Assembly (NCBI GenBank): GCA_017465565.1
Contig: JAFTWA010000059.1
Span: 26,855-90,854, forward strand
Length of the DNA: 64,000 nt
Reading direction: 5' to 3'
From: Tyzzerella sp.
GTDB taxonomy: Bacteria > Bacillota > Clostridia > Lachnospirales > Lachnospiraceae
How positions within the stretch are numbered: the first letter of the stretch is position 1; each line of letters begins with the position of its first letter. This document shows positions 36,642 to 45,581 of this stretch, piece after piece. Under the pieces are notes generated by a model. It was not told the DNA's origin, ran no database searches, and was given only the letters and a program-made list of their open reading frames with translations. The position numbers were made by a program, and so were the translations under genes.

Positions 36642-37745
36642 CTAATTTAACTCTTTTTCAATTAATCTGAATGCTGATTCAATCACTTTATCCATATCAT
36701 AGTATTTATACTCTGCTAAGCGACCACCAAAGATGACATTTCTTTCCTGTTCAGCGAGTTCTGAATATTTTTGATACAATTCTTGATTTCTAGTATCATT
36801 AATTGGATAATATGGTTCCATGCCTTCTTCCCAGTCAGCTGGATATTCTCTAGTAATAACTGTCTTCTCTTGAGTACCATACTCAAAGTGTTTATGTTCA
36901 ATCATACGTGTAAATGGTGTTTCGCGATCTGTATAGTTAACTACAGCTACACCCTGATGATTTTCTTCGTCTAATACTTCCGATTCAAATCTCAAGCTAC
37001 GATATTCTAATTTTCCATAGCAATAATCATAGAATGAATCTAGCGTACCTGTATAAAGTACTTTTTCACCTAATGCGTTATATTTTTCTTTATTTTCATT
37101 ATAATCAACATTAAGTTCTACATCACATCCATCAAACAATGCATTAATCAAAACATTATATCCTCCCATTGGGATACCCTGATAAAGATCATTAAAGTAA
37201 TTATTGTCATACGTATAACGTACTGGAAGTCGCTTTATAATAAATGCAGGAAGTTCTTTGCAATCTCTTCCCCATTGTTTCTCTGTGTATCCCTTTACAA
37301 GTTTTTTATAGATATCTTCACCAACCAAACTAATTGCTTGTTCTTCCAAGTTTTTAGGCTCACCTGTAATCTTTGCCTTTTGTTCTGCAATTCTTGCTTT
37401 TGCCTCCGCTGGAGTTCTAACATCACTCCACATCTTGCTAAAAGTATTCATATTAAATGGCATATTGTAAATCTCACCATGATAATTTGCAACTGGAGAG
37501 TTTGTATATCTATTAAATTCCACTAACGAATTCACAAAATCCCACACTTCTCGATTACTTGTATGAAAAATATGTGCTCCATATTTATGAACATTAATCC
37601 CTTCAATTTCTTCGCAATAAATATTTCCACCAAGATTCGGTCTTTTCTCTACAACAAGACATTTTTTCCCTTTTTTAGTCGCAGCATATGCAAATGTACC
37701 TGCAAACAAGCCACCACCCACAATAACATAATCATATTTCTTCAT
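36642..37745 (-). CDS. glf: UDP-galactopyranose mutase
   Basis: Flavoenzyme that makes UDP-galactofuranose from UDP-galactopyranose. The 367 residues begin with the FAD-binding DYVIVGGGLFAGTFAYAA and continue VVEKRPNLGGNIYCEE and VHKYGAHIFHTSNREVWDFV, all diagnostic. GYTEKQWGRDCKELPAFI and NYFNDLYQGIPMGGYNVLI are the substrate-binding segments; FGGRLAEYKYYDMD closes the FAD site. The glycan therefore very probably contains galactofuranose. Confidence 0.97.
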   Translation of the reverse strand: MKKYDYVIVGGGLFAGTFAYAATKKGKKCLVVEKRPNLGGNIYCEEIEGINVHKYGAHIFHTSNREVWDFVNSLVEFNRYTNSPVANYHGEIYNMPFNMNTFSKMWSDVRTPAEAKARIAEQKAKITGEPKNLEEQAISLVGEDIYKKLVKGYTEKQWGRDCKELPAFIIKRLPVRYTYDNNYFNDLYQGIPMGGYNVLINALFDGCDVELNVDYNENKEKYNALGEKVLYTGTLDSFYDYCYGKLEYRSLRFESEVLDEENHQGVAVVNYTDRETPFTRMIEHKHFEYGTQEKTVITREYPADWEEGMEPYYPINDTRNQELYQKYSELAEQERNVIFGGRLAEYKYYDMDKVIESAFRLIEKELN

Positions 37746-37764
37746 AGTCTATTCTCCTCATTTT

Positions 37765-39135
37765 TTATTTATTTCCAGCTGTTGTTTTATCATCATCAAT
37801 TCCCTCTGTAGACTCAGGAACAAAAATAATCTTTACAGTATAAAAGATTAGCTTAAAATCTAACAAAAGAGAACGTTGGTTAATGTATAACAAATCAAGT
37901 TTTAATTTATCTTCTGGTGTTGTATTGTATTTTCCAAAAACTTGTGCATATCCTGTAAGACCTGCTTTTACTTTTAATCGCATTGCAAATTCTGGAAATT
38001 CTTGCAAATATAACTTTTCAATTTCTGGTCTTTCAGGCCTTGGACCTACAATTGTCATGTCTCCCTTTAAAATATTAATCAATTGTGGAAGTTCATCAAT
38101 ACGTGTTGCACGAATAACTTTTCCAATTGGTGTGATTCGGTTATCATTCTGCGAAGCCAATCTAGCTCCATTCTTTTCCGCATTAACAATCATGCTACGG
38201 AATTTGTATATTTCAAATTCCTTATGTCCTTTTGTCAAACGTACCTGTTTATAAAAAACAGGACCTCCATCATATAATTTAATGCACAATGCTGTAATTA
38301 ATAGTACTGGTGAAAGAATAATTAACCCTAATCCTGAACACACAATATCAATTGCTCTTTTTACAAACGCATAATACCATTTTTCTGGTACTCGCTTTGT
38401 ACGAACGAATGGAGTATCAAAAGTATGCGAAATATCATATCCCATTGTAAGCAGTTCCTCAGCGCTTTGTGTAAGATAAATATCTTTTCCAATACTATCA
38501 CAATAAAATACAAGTTTCTTTTTCAATTCTTCACAAACTTCATACAAATAGACACTTTCACATTCTTGAACTTTATCTTTCAGTTCTTTGATATCGGTTT
38601 CATCAGAAAAACAGCCAATAATCTCATATCTAAATTTCTTTGCATTCATCTTTTTAACAAGGGAAGTATAAGTTTCATTACCATAAACAATCATAACTTT
38701 TCTTCTCTCATCATATCTTGCAAAAAGACGATTGTGAACAAAAATGATAAATACAACCGCTAACATCTGTAGTACAAATCCAAAGATAAACGTTCCAATT
38801 TTCAGTTTCTCAAAACCATGAAACCAAATCACTGATTCTATCACAAGGACTACATCTGCAAAAGCAAAAGATAATAGTTGAAAATATGCCAACTCCGTTA
38901 ATCGATAGATACCAATTTTCTGTGCTTGATACATTTTTGCAAAAATCCAATATGTGATACAGAATAAAATTCCTACCAGAAGAAGTGTCATATATCCAGT
39001 ATACTCGTCTTCCCAATATGGGCTAATATTGTAGTACCACAATGCTGATGCCGAAACAAACGCAATTACCAACGATAAAACTTTGTACGATTGTTTTACT
39101 ATGTTCTTTTTTAGTACATTATTTTCTCTTTTCAT
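37765..39135 (-). CDS. Undecaprenyl-phosphate sugar phosphotransferase (initiating enzyme, WbaP-like)
   Basis: Starts the repeat unit by moving sugar-1-phosphate onto undecaprenyl phosphate. The 456 residues have four to five N-terminal spans, a central CoA-binding-like domain (YGNETYTSLVKKM), one more span and the catalytic PF02397 domain: VKRAIDIVCSGLGLIILSP, VFYKQVRLTKGHKEFEIYKF, RSMIVNAEKNG, IDELPQLINILKGDMTIVGP followed by RPERPE. All key residues of the family are present. It is the promoter-proximal gene of the 19-gene operon. The sugar (galactose, glucose or other) cannot be told. Confidence 0.93.
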   Translation of the reverse strand: MKRENNVLKKNIVKQSYKVLSLVIAFVSASALWYYNISPYWEDEYTGYMTLLLVGILFCITYWIFAKMYQAQKIGIYRLTELAYFQLLSFAFADVVLVIESVIWFHGFEKLKIGTFIFGFVLQMLAVVFIIFVHNRLFARYDERRKVMIVYGNETYTSLVKKMNAKKFRYEIIGCFSDETDIKELKDKVQECESVYLYEVCEELKKKLVFYCDSIGKDIYLTQSAEELLTMGYDISHTFDTPFVRTKRVPEKWYYAFVKRAIDIVCSGLGLIILSPVLLITALCIKLYDGGPVFYKQVRLTKGHKEFEIYKFRSMIVNAEKNGARLASQNDNRITPIGKVIRATRIDELPQLINILKGDMTIVGPRPERPEIEKLYLQEFPEFAMRLKVKAGLTGYAQVFGKYNTTPEDKLKLDLLYINQRSLLLDFKLIFYTVKIIFVPESTEGIDDDKTTAGNK

Positions 39136-39194
39136 ATCATATCCTCATCAATTCTGTTGTCTTTAGTCTTTCTTGTACAGTCTATATCATTCTA

Positions 39195-39222
39195 ATTATA
39201 ATACTTTTCACGAAAATAGCAA
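39195..39222 (-). promoter_or_regulatory. Promoter of the polysaccharide operon
   Basis: On the minus strand TTGCTA (39217-39222), a 16-nt spacer and a perfect -10 TATAAT (39195-39200), 60 bases before the wbaP-like start codon, which has GAGG upstream. No other strong promoter was seen within the operon by eye. Confidence 0.65.
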
Positions 39223-39331
39223 GTCCTAACATCTCTATGATAGTTTAATAATTTCTTAATCACGATTTAATCCTGCTATTTCCAAAAGAAGAGAAACAAA
39301 TACGTTTGACCTTACAATCTCCCCTCACTCT

Positions 39332-39368
39332 AAAATAGTCAGTCGCTATTAACGACTGACTACTATTT
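39332..39368 (-). terminator. Intrinsic terminator after the first nucleotidyltransferase gene
   Basis: Stem AGTCAGTCG / CGACTGACT with a 7-base loop, flanked by AAAATAGT/ACTATTTT, immediately after the stop at 39369. A related hairpin follows the second nucleotidyltransferase copy (42687-42718), so it was duplicated with the gene. Confidence 0.8.
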
Positions 39369-40289
39369 TTACCCATATAACTTTTCTGGATATTCTCCCG
39401 CAACCACTAAGGCTTTCACAGATTCTACGACAAACTCTTTATCTTCCTTGTAAGTCACACCAAACCATTGGTCATGTGACTTAAGAACTCTTACATCTGC
39501 CTTTCCTCCATGAAGAAGGTTCCCCACAATCGTCGGAAGCAAATACTCTGCCTTTTCATAATTTCCAGTACTCTCTTCTAAAAATTCTACAAATCCTGTT
39601 TCCAGAATTTCAAAGAACTCTGGTTGTAATCCCCACATATTCATAGATACAAGAGAATTCACATCGACTGGTACTTCTCCCTCTTCTATTTGAATTGCAG
39701 CTCCAGATTCTGTCTTCACAATATTCTTAGTCTCCACAATATCTGTCAGCATATGATTTTCATCTGCCTTGCAGATTCCTCTTGTTACACTTCCGTTATC
39801 ACTCAGTGTATTTCCGAGAACAAAGCCCACCATACAAATTTGTGTCTTATCACTTTCTTTTGCTTCTTGCATTAGATGTTCATAAGCCACTTTGTAAGCT
39901 TCTTTTCCATAGTAGTCATCTGCGTTGATAACTAAAAATGGCTCATTTACTACATCCTTGCAGCAAAGAATCGCCTGCCCTGTTCCCCATGGTTTCTTTC
40001 TGTCTGCATACTTTTCTTGGAACTTTTTTGGAATATCTGAAATCTCCTGATATGCGTACGCCACTTCTACCACTTTTTCAATGCGGTTTCCGATAACCTC
40101 TTTGAAGTCCTTCTCAAGGTCTTTTCGAATAACGAATACCACCTTGTCAAACCCTGCTTCCATCGCATCATAGATAGAATAATCCATGATAATCTCACCA
40201 TTTGGTCCTACTGGTTCCAATTGTTTGATTCCACCGCCGAAACGACTTCCAATTCCAGCTGCCATGACTACTAATGTTGCTTTTGCCAT
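39369..40289 (-). CDS. Sugar-phosphate nucleotidyltransferase, copy 1
   Basis: A 306-residue nucleotidyltransferase fold enzyme: LVVMAAGIGSRFGGGIKQLE is the NTP-binding start and FLVINADDYYGKEAY the metal-binding DD. It differs from pyrophosphorylases such as RfbA or GalU in sequence after residue 100, so the sugar is unknown. Copy 2 at 42731 differs at only 18 of 306 residues, 14 of them in the last 115 residues. It has AAGGAGAAG upstream and its own terminator. Confidence 0.88.
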   Translation of the reverse strand: MAKATLVVMAAGIGSRFGGGIKQLEPVGPNGEIIMDYSIYDAMEAGFDKVVFVIRKDLEKDFKEVIGNRIEKVVEVAYAYQEISDIPKKFQEKYADRKKPWGTGQAILCCKDVVNEPFLVINADDYYGKEAYKVAYEHLMQEAKESDKTQICMVGFVLGNTLSDNGSVTRGICKADENHMLTDIVETKNIVKTESGAAIQIEEGEVPVDVNSLVSMNMWGLQPEFFEILETGFVEFLEESTGNYEKAEYLLPTIVGNLLHGGKADVRVLKSHDQWFGVTYKEDKEFVVESVKALVVAGEYPEKLYG

Positions 40290-40466
40290 GTCTATCTTCT
40301 CCTTATGTATTCTATTTATGAGTTCTTGCTACATCTCATATTATTATGATATCACATTTTAGCATTCCGAGATAGATTATATTTTATCCAAATTTTGGAA
40401 TAAACTAGTATGCAATTTTAGCGTTTGTACATCTCTCGTATTCTTTTTTCTTAAGCTTTAGATATC

Positions 40467-41963
40467 CTATATCTTTCTTCGATAAGCCCTCTCTTTAATT
40501 CTTCGAACAACAACAGAATCCTTGATACTCAACTTAATCGCCCGTACACTTTCTAAAATATCTGGCAGGTTTATCCACTGCGCCAACCTGCTATTGACAA
40601 TTGAAAACAGAAATACAAACACTCCAATATTTAAAACTATATCAAAAAGAGGATTGTTTGCAATCTGTTTACTTAATAAAACCGAAATAAAATCTTGTAT
40701 ATAACCTGTTACAACGTCTGAAACACAGAAAATTACAATATACAAAATTGCAATTGCAAGATTTTTAATTATGGTCCATCGAAGTTTCCTTGTCCACACC
40801 TTTTTCTCTTTCTGGTAATGGTCCTCATAAACTTCCGCATTTCCTGCAGAAGCTTCCTCGAGAATCACTCTGGAAGATGTATCCCAGCCCGCATGCTTTG
40901 CATCTCTAGGATATGGAATATACTCTGTTATTTCTTCCGTACGTGGAGTATATATTCCACTTTTTATCTCTCCCCAGTATTGCAAAATACGTTCTTTTAT
41001 ATCTGCATGCAGACTTTCTTTATCTTCAAAGCTTCTATAGTGAAGAGAAATATTCGTGATACTTTCTTCCACCGTATAGTTATAGCAGAGGTCAACCAGC
41101 ATCTCCGCGAATAACAGTTCGTCTTCTTGTAAAACTGTTCCAAAATGCTTAATCGCATTATCATTTTCATCATCCAGCGAGAAATAGTTATGCCAGTTAG
41201 AGCGATTGTTAATATGCTTTTTGGCTGCATATGCTCCTGCAAGTTCGAGTATTGTTTTCTTGTTCTCCAAATCCGTTTTTGTTAATACATTTGTATAGAT
41301 ACGGCAGAGTTCTTCCTCTCCAGAGAACCACTTCGACACATCGAAGTTTTTTAATTCCACCATAAATTTCCCATAATCAAATGCCTTTTCTTTCTTTGGT
41401 GGATTACCTGCAAGCTGCATTTTGCTTATCGATAAAATAAAAGAAACATATGTGCACAAATACTCTACAATCTCATTCTTCTTTTCTATTGTAGTCCCGA
41501 ATGAAATATCCTTACATTTCGCCCGTATAGAATCAGGGTCGCTAAACATAATTGCATCACGCATTATTTTCAACATTTCTTTATCATTGTGCTTAATCGG
41601 AAGTGCAGATGTAATAAAGGAATCTTCCCTTGCCTCTATATCATTCTGCTTTTCGACTGAACTAATATTTTTATTAAGCGACTGTAACATATACTGGGAA
41701 GGCGTACGTATTTCCCCCTCACTCGTCATATATCTGGATATTCTAATAACCCCTTTTTCAAACAATCTTAGAATATGATTATAGTTTTCTTTATCTTGAA
41801 TTGCTGAGAAGAATATTTTCGAATCTGCCAATTGATTCATCGAAACAGCCACATAATTTCCATTCTTTACAACCTCTTCAAAAAGACATTCTAATCCACG
41901 CGAAATCCCTGCGTTGGATGTCCGCACAGAATCTAATTCATGTAAATAAACAAGTTTTTTCAT
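40467..41963 (-). CDS. Unknown 498-residue protein with two C-terminal membrane segments
   Basis: I do not recognise this family. The N-terminus (KLVYLHELDSVRTSNAGIS, then GNYVAVSMNQLADSKIFF) looks like an alpha/beta domain and the middle is helical. Two hydrophobic segments (about residues 398-418 and 441-458) precede a basic, Arg/Lys-rich end of about 40 residues. It lies between a nucleotidyltransferase and a NUDIX gene, all three on the same strand, with 27 bp to the NUDIX gene. A link to nucleotide-sugar turnover or cell-envelope sensing is only suggested by neighbours. The start has AAGGTATATACGA before it. Confidence 0.65.
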   Translation of the reverse strand: MKKLVYLHELDSVRTSNAGISRGLECLFEEVVKNGNYVAVSMNQLADSKIFFSAIQDKENYNHILRLFEKGVIRISRYMTSEGEIRTPSQYMLQSLNKNISSVEKQNDIEAREDSFITSALPIKHNDKEMLKIMRDAIMFSDPDSIRAKCKDISFGTTIEKKNEIVEYLCTYVSFILSISKMQLAGNPPKKEKAFDYGKFMVELKNFDVSKWFSGEEELCRIYTNVLTKTDLENKKTILELAGAYAAKKHINNRSNWHNYFSLDDENDNAIKHFGTVLQEDELLFAEMLVDLCYNYTVEESITNISLHYRSFEDKESLHADIKERILQYWGEIKSGIYTPRTEEITEYIPYPRDAKHAGWDTSSRVILEEASAGNAEVYEDHYQKEKKVWTRKLRWTIIKNLAIAILYIVIFCVSDVVTGYIQDFISVLLSKQIANNPLFDIVLNIGVFVFLFSIVNSRLAQWINLPDILESVRAIKLSIKDSVVVRRIKERAYRRKI

Positions 41964-41990
41964 TCGTATATACCTTTCTATTATTTAGAC

Positions 41991-42665
41991 TTACTCATTA
42001 GCTTTTGCACATCTGCTTACGTACATTGCATACGCCGATAAACTATATCCATCATTGATTTTACCTTTTGTAATATAGTTTGTGAATTCTTCTGGCGTAA
42101 GTTCAATCGTTGAGCAAATGCCCTCATATCCCTGATATTCTTCATAAGAATCGATGGTGCACACATATACACTTACCTTATCACCACTCAATCCACTGTC
42201 AGCGACTACCGTTCCTAAAAAGACAACTTCTTTTGTCTCACACCCCAGCTCCTCCTGCAATTCTTTTCTACAGTTTTCTTCTGCAGAATATCCTTCACTT
42301 GCAAAGCCTCTTGGGAACGCATACTGATGTCCCCGAAGCGCATGCCGAAACTGTTCTAACAAAACAAAGTTCCCATTGTACATCGGAACGATAACTACTG
42401 CACCCGTATCAACCGCAGGCAGTAACCGTTCATACGCAAAATATTTTTTTCCATCATATGCAAGATCTACTACCATAATACGATATTTACTTTCATAATT
42501 CACACCGATGGTTTTTCCAGTCCTGTTTTCATAATCTGTGACCAGTTTTTCATCGGTAATAATTTCTAATTCCTTACTAGAAATAAAGTGCTGCGGACGT
42601 TCCGCCATCAACTTTTTATATTTTATCCATTCAATGTTTGTTTTATTTTGATTAGATATTCCCAT
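41991..42665 (-). CDS. NUDIX hydrolase
   Basis: A 224-residue enzyme that should cut a nucleoside-diphosphate-linked compound. The Nudix box is GFASEGYSAEENCRKELQEE followed by LGCE, with Lys-Glu where the signature has Arg-Glu and both metal-binding Glu of the EE pair present. The N-terminal part matches the ADP-ribose pyrophosphatase-like subclass (RIMVVDLAYDGKKYFAYE). The ATG at 42665 follows TGGAGGAAAGATTT and is preferred over 42680. Being flanked by two sugar nucleotidyltransferases, a nucleotide-sugar substrate is plausible. Confidence 0.88.
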   Translation of the reverse strand: MGISNQNKTNIEWIKYKKLMAERPQHFISSKELEIITDEKLVTDYENRTGKTIGVNYESKYRIMVVDLAYDGKKYFAYERLLPAVDTGAVVIVPMYNGNFVLLEQFRHALRGHQYAFPRGFASEGYSAEENCRKELQEELGCETKEVVFLGTVVADSGLSGDKVSVYVCTIDSYEEYQGYEGICSTIELTPEEFTNYITKGKINDGYSLSAYAMYVSRCAKANE

Positions 42666-42686
42666 AAATCTTTCCTCCATTAAAGG

Positions 42687-42718
42687 AATAGTCAGCCACC
42701 TATTGGCAACTGACTATT
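42687..42718 (-). terminator. Intrinsic terminator after the second nucleotidyltransferase gene
   Basis: Nine-bp stem AATAGTCAG / CTGACTATT with a 14-base loop, 12 bp past the stop at 42731. The stem core (TAGTCAG) is shared with the terminator at 39332-39368. Confidence 0.75.
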
Positions 42719-42730
42719 AAAACACTTTTA

Positions 42731-43651
42731 TTAATCAAATAATTTTTCTGGGTATTCTCCTGCAACCACTAAGGCTTTCACTGACTCTACTACAAATTCT
42801 TTATCTTCCCTGTAAGTCACTCCAAACCACTGGTCATGTGACTTAAGAACTCTTACATCTGCTTTTCTTTCATGTAGAAGCTCACCCACGATTGTCGGCA
42901 ACAGATACTCTGCCTTTTCATAATTCTCCGCATTTTCTTCTAAAAATTCTGCAAATCCAGTTTCCAGAATATCAAAGAACTCTGATTGCAATCCCCACAT
43001 ATTCATAGATACAAGAGAATTTACATCAACTGCCACCTCTCCCTCTTCTGTTTGAATTGCAGCCCCAGATTCTGTTTTCACAATATTCTTAGTCTCCACA
43101 ATATCTGTCAGCATATGGCTTTCATCTGCCTTGCAGATTCCTCTTGTTACGCTTCCGTTATCACTCAACGTATTTCCGAGAACAAATCCCACCATACAAA
43201 TCTGTGTCTTGTCACTTTCTTTTGCTTCTTGCATCAGATGTTCATAAGCCACTTTGTAAGCTTCTTTCCCGTAGTAGTCATCTGCGTTGATTACAAGGAA
43301 TGGCTCATTTACCACATCCTTGCAGCAAAGAATCGCCTGCCCGGTTCCCCATGGTTTCTTTCTATTTGCATACTTTTCTTGGAACTTCTCTGGAATATCT
43401 GAAATCTCCTGGTATGCATACGCTACTTCCACCACTTTCTCAATGCGGTTTCCGATAACCTCTTTGAAGTCTTTTTCAAGGTCCTTTCGAATGACAAATA
43501 CAACTTTATCAAACCCAGCTTCCATCGCATCATAGATAGAATAATCCATGATAATTTCACCATTTGGTCCTACTGGTTCCAATTGTTTGATTCCACCGCC
43601 GAAGCGACTTCCAATTCCAGCCGCCATGACTACTAATGCTGCTTTTGCCAT
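42731..43651 (-). CDS. Sugar-phosphate nucleotidyltransferase, copy 2
   Basis: The 306-residue paralogue of the gene at 39369 with the same NTP-binding and DD motifs. Only 18 residues differ and the first 190 residues have four changes, which points to recent duplication or gene conversion. Residues around 195-260 differ most (for example IEEGEVP/TEEGEVA and GNLLHGG/GELLHER), so specificity may have shifted there. It follows ATAAGGAGG and is in turn followed by a terminator. Confidence 0.88.
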   Translation of the reverse strand: MAKAALVVMAAGIGSRFGGGIKQLEPVGPNGEIIMDYSIYDAMEAGFDKVVFVIRKDLEKDFKEVIGNRIEKVVEVAYAYQEISDIPEKFQEKYANRKKPWGTGQAILCCKDVVNEPFLVINADDYYGKEAYKVAYEHLMQEAKESDKTQICMVGFVLGNTLSDNGSVTRGICKADESHMLTDIVETKNIVKTESGAAIQTEEGEVAVDVNSLVSMNMWGLQSEFFDILETGFAEFLEENAENYEKAEYLLPTIVGELLHERKADVRVLKSHDQWFGVTYREDKEFVVESVKALVVAGEYPEKLFD

Positions 43652-43692
43652 AACATTTTCCTCCTTATGTATCTCCCCAGATACTTTTCATG

Positions 43693-44292
43693 CTAATGCA
43701 CACTCATTGCAACTGGTTTATTTTTCTCCCAATATGCTTTAAATTCTTCTTTCGAATATGTGTGCACATTTCTAAAATACAATGTTTTGAATCTTTCCAA
43801 ATCAAAACGAATCAGTTCCTCTTTCGCTTTTCCCAAAAAGTGCTTTGCAATCGCTTCTCTCGAATCTGATTCCTGCACTGTATCTTTTGTCACTTGATTC
43901 GGCAAAGGATTTTTATCGATATTATAAACAAGTACAAAATCCATTTTCTTTCTTGTATATGCGATTGTCTTTTCTGTAATATCACAAAAAAGCAACAAAC
44001 TATCCCTAGCCTTATCCTTTACTTTACGTTTTTCGTTCTTCATCTTTCCATTTTTAAACTCAATGAATGCCAACCCATCCGCAAGTTGTGTTAATGCATC
44101 TACGGAATCAGACATATCCTCAGACAAACACAGCGCATTTGTATACTTTGTCTTAACAGAGTCGAAATCAACTGCTTCCTCTTCCGCCTCTGTCATATAT
44201 TTTATATTTTCTTTATCACTATCATCTATTGATAATTCTTTGAGACCCTTTTTGTTATCATTGAAAATTTCATAATCTTCAAGATTAATCAT
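43693..44292 (-). CDS. Unknown partner of the adjacent ATPase, possible PD-(D/E)xK-like nuclease
   Basis: A 199-residue acidic/basic protein. Residues about 55-82 read DSVDALTQLADGLAFIEFKN: an Asp, a short strand and then an E-x-K (Glu78, Lys80), the pattern of the PD-(D/E)xK nuclease core; MDFVLVYNIDKNP (117-129) could be a following strand. The first 55 residues are polar and the end is helical. It overlaps the ATPase gene by 8 bases (ATG at 44292, AGAGG 7 bases upstream), so the two are translated together. Nuclease activity is inference from this motif and the pairing. Confidence 0.55.
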   Translation of the reverse strand: MINLEDYEIFNDNKKGLKELSIDDSDKENIKYMTEAEEEAVDFDSVKTKYTNALCLSEDMSDSVDALTQLADGLAFIEFKNGKMKNEKRKVKDKARDSLLLFCDITEKTIAYTRKKMDFVLVYNIDKNPLPNQVTKDTVQESDSREAIAKHFLGKAKEELIRFDLERFKTLYFRNVHTYSKEEFKAYWEKNKPVAMSVH

Positions 44293-45547
44293 TCATGTAC
44301 CTCTCATTTTCTAGCCTTTGTAACGGTCTTGCCAGTTTTGCATAAATTGCCTCAATGTTATTTGTTACATCTACAATATCAGAACATTCCTCTACTTCTT
44401 CTGTCATGTAATACTTACACTTGTCGGCAATTTCGTGTTTCGCCGCATATACTTCAATTGCGTTCAAAAAATATGGGCTATGCGTATTTAGTAAGATGTG
44501 CATACCAAATTCTTTCTGTAACAAAACAATTAACTCTGCAAATACCAATTGCCATTCTGGATGTAAGTGTATTTCTGGTTCGTCAAGGATAATTGTTCCA
44601 TTCATTTCCAAAACACCATTTACCAATAATCTCTTTAAAATCACAAAAGTTTTCATACCCGTAGAGAGATTCTTAATATTCAATACCTCTGAACCATTTT
44701 TCTCTTGATATCCCCACCCCAGGCGATTTGTCCTTACAATATCACCAGCGCAAACTAAACTAATCATTTCATAAATTTTTTCAAATTTATTTATTGCTAC
44801 AATTTCTTCCACAATATTAATCTGTTTTTCTTTAAGATTCAGTTTATTTTTCAAATGCTGTCTGTGGTTAAGATAAGCATTAGGAACGGTGAAGCGGATT
44901 CTCGTAAGTTCATCTAAAACAAAGGGATCATCAATATACACAGTTTCTGTACGAAGAGCAATCTGATTATCAACATGCTTAACCCCTTCATTAGAAACAA
45001 AAACAGACATGATCTTATCTTTAATCTGCAAGCCAATTTCACCATGTTCTTTGGTATATATATTGCTGATTTGTCCGTTAAATTCGGCAGTTAGTCTTTT
45101 AAATAAAATACTTTTTAATATTTCATCATTTGAAACAAGCAAAAGTTCACACAGTTGTTCCAAATACATCCTAACTTTGTCATCATCAATATAATTTTTG
45201 CTATCATCATATTGTGTAATAATTGCAAGAACTTTTTTCTTTAGCCACTCCAAACTGGCATCGTTTTCGTACGAACAATCCACAACTTCCGTTGCTACCG
45301 CTTCCATATCTTCTATATTCCGCAATATCTCAATATCATGAGCCAAAATATTAATCATATTTTCCACACTAGAAATACGTTCTTTACGGATCTCGTGTTC
45401 AATATTGTAAAAACTATTAAACACCGAATACAAGACTTTCCCCACTGTACTTTTACCACTATTGTTCTCGCCAGCAATGACAGTAATTCCATTAAGTTCT
45501 ACTGTCGCGTTTCTGATTTTCCCAATATTTTTTAAAGACAGTTTCAT
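44285..45547 (-). CDS. AAA_15/RecF-type (ABC-like) ATPase
   Basis: A 420-residue SMC/RecF-like ATPase. Walker A is VIAGENNSGKSTVG (23-36), the ABC signature is NLSTGMK (about 293-299), Walker B is TIILDEPEIHLHPEW (about 318-332) and the switch His is in LLNTHSPYF (about 353-361). A helical insertion of about 240 residues lies between Walker A and the signature. There is no Toprim domain, so it is not a complete OLD nuclease. With the overlapping downstream gene it forms a two-gene unit like PARIS, AbiL or similar ATPase-effector defence pairs, but I do not match it to a named one. Confidence 0.88.
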   Translation of the reverse strand: MKLSLKNIGKIRNATVELNGITVIAGENNSGKSTVGKVLYSVFNSFYNIEHEIRKERISSVENMINILAHDIEILRNIEDMEAVATEVVDCSYENDASLEWLKKKVLAIITQYDDSKNYIDDDKVRMYLEQLCELLLVSNDEILKSILFKRLTAEFNGQISNIYTKEHGEIGLQIKDKIMSVFVSNEGVKHVDNQIALRTETVYIDDPFVLDELTRIRFTVPNAYLNHRQHLKNKLNLKEKQINIVEEIVAINKFEKIYEMISLVCAGDIVRTNRLGWGYQEKNGSEVLNIKNLSTGMKTFVILKRLLVNGVLEMNGTIILDEPEIHLHPEWQLVFAELIVLLQKEFGMHILLNTHSPYFLNAIEVYAAKHEIADKCKYYMTEEVEECSDIVDVTNNIEAIYAKLARPLQRLENERYMND

Positions 45548-45581
45548 GCGTCTCCCCCTTATAATATAAATTTGTTCTTCC

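Noticed and set aside
44285-45547. OLD-family nuclease
   Set aside because: The ATPase part fits, but the protein ends soon after the switch His and has no Toprim domain.
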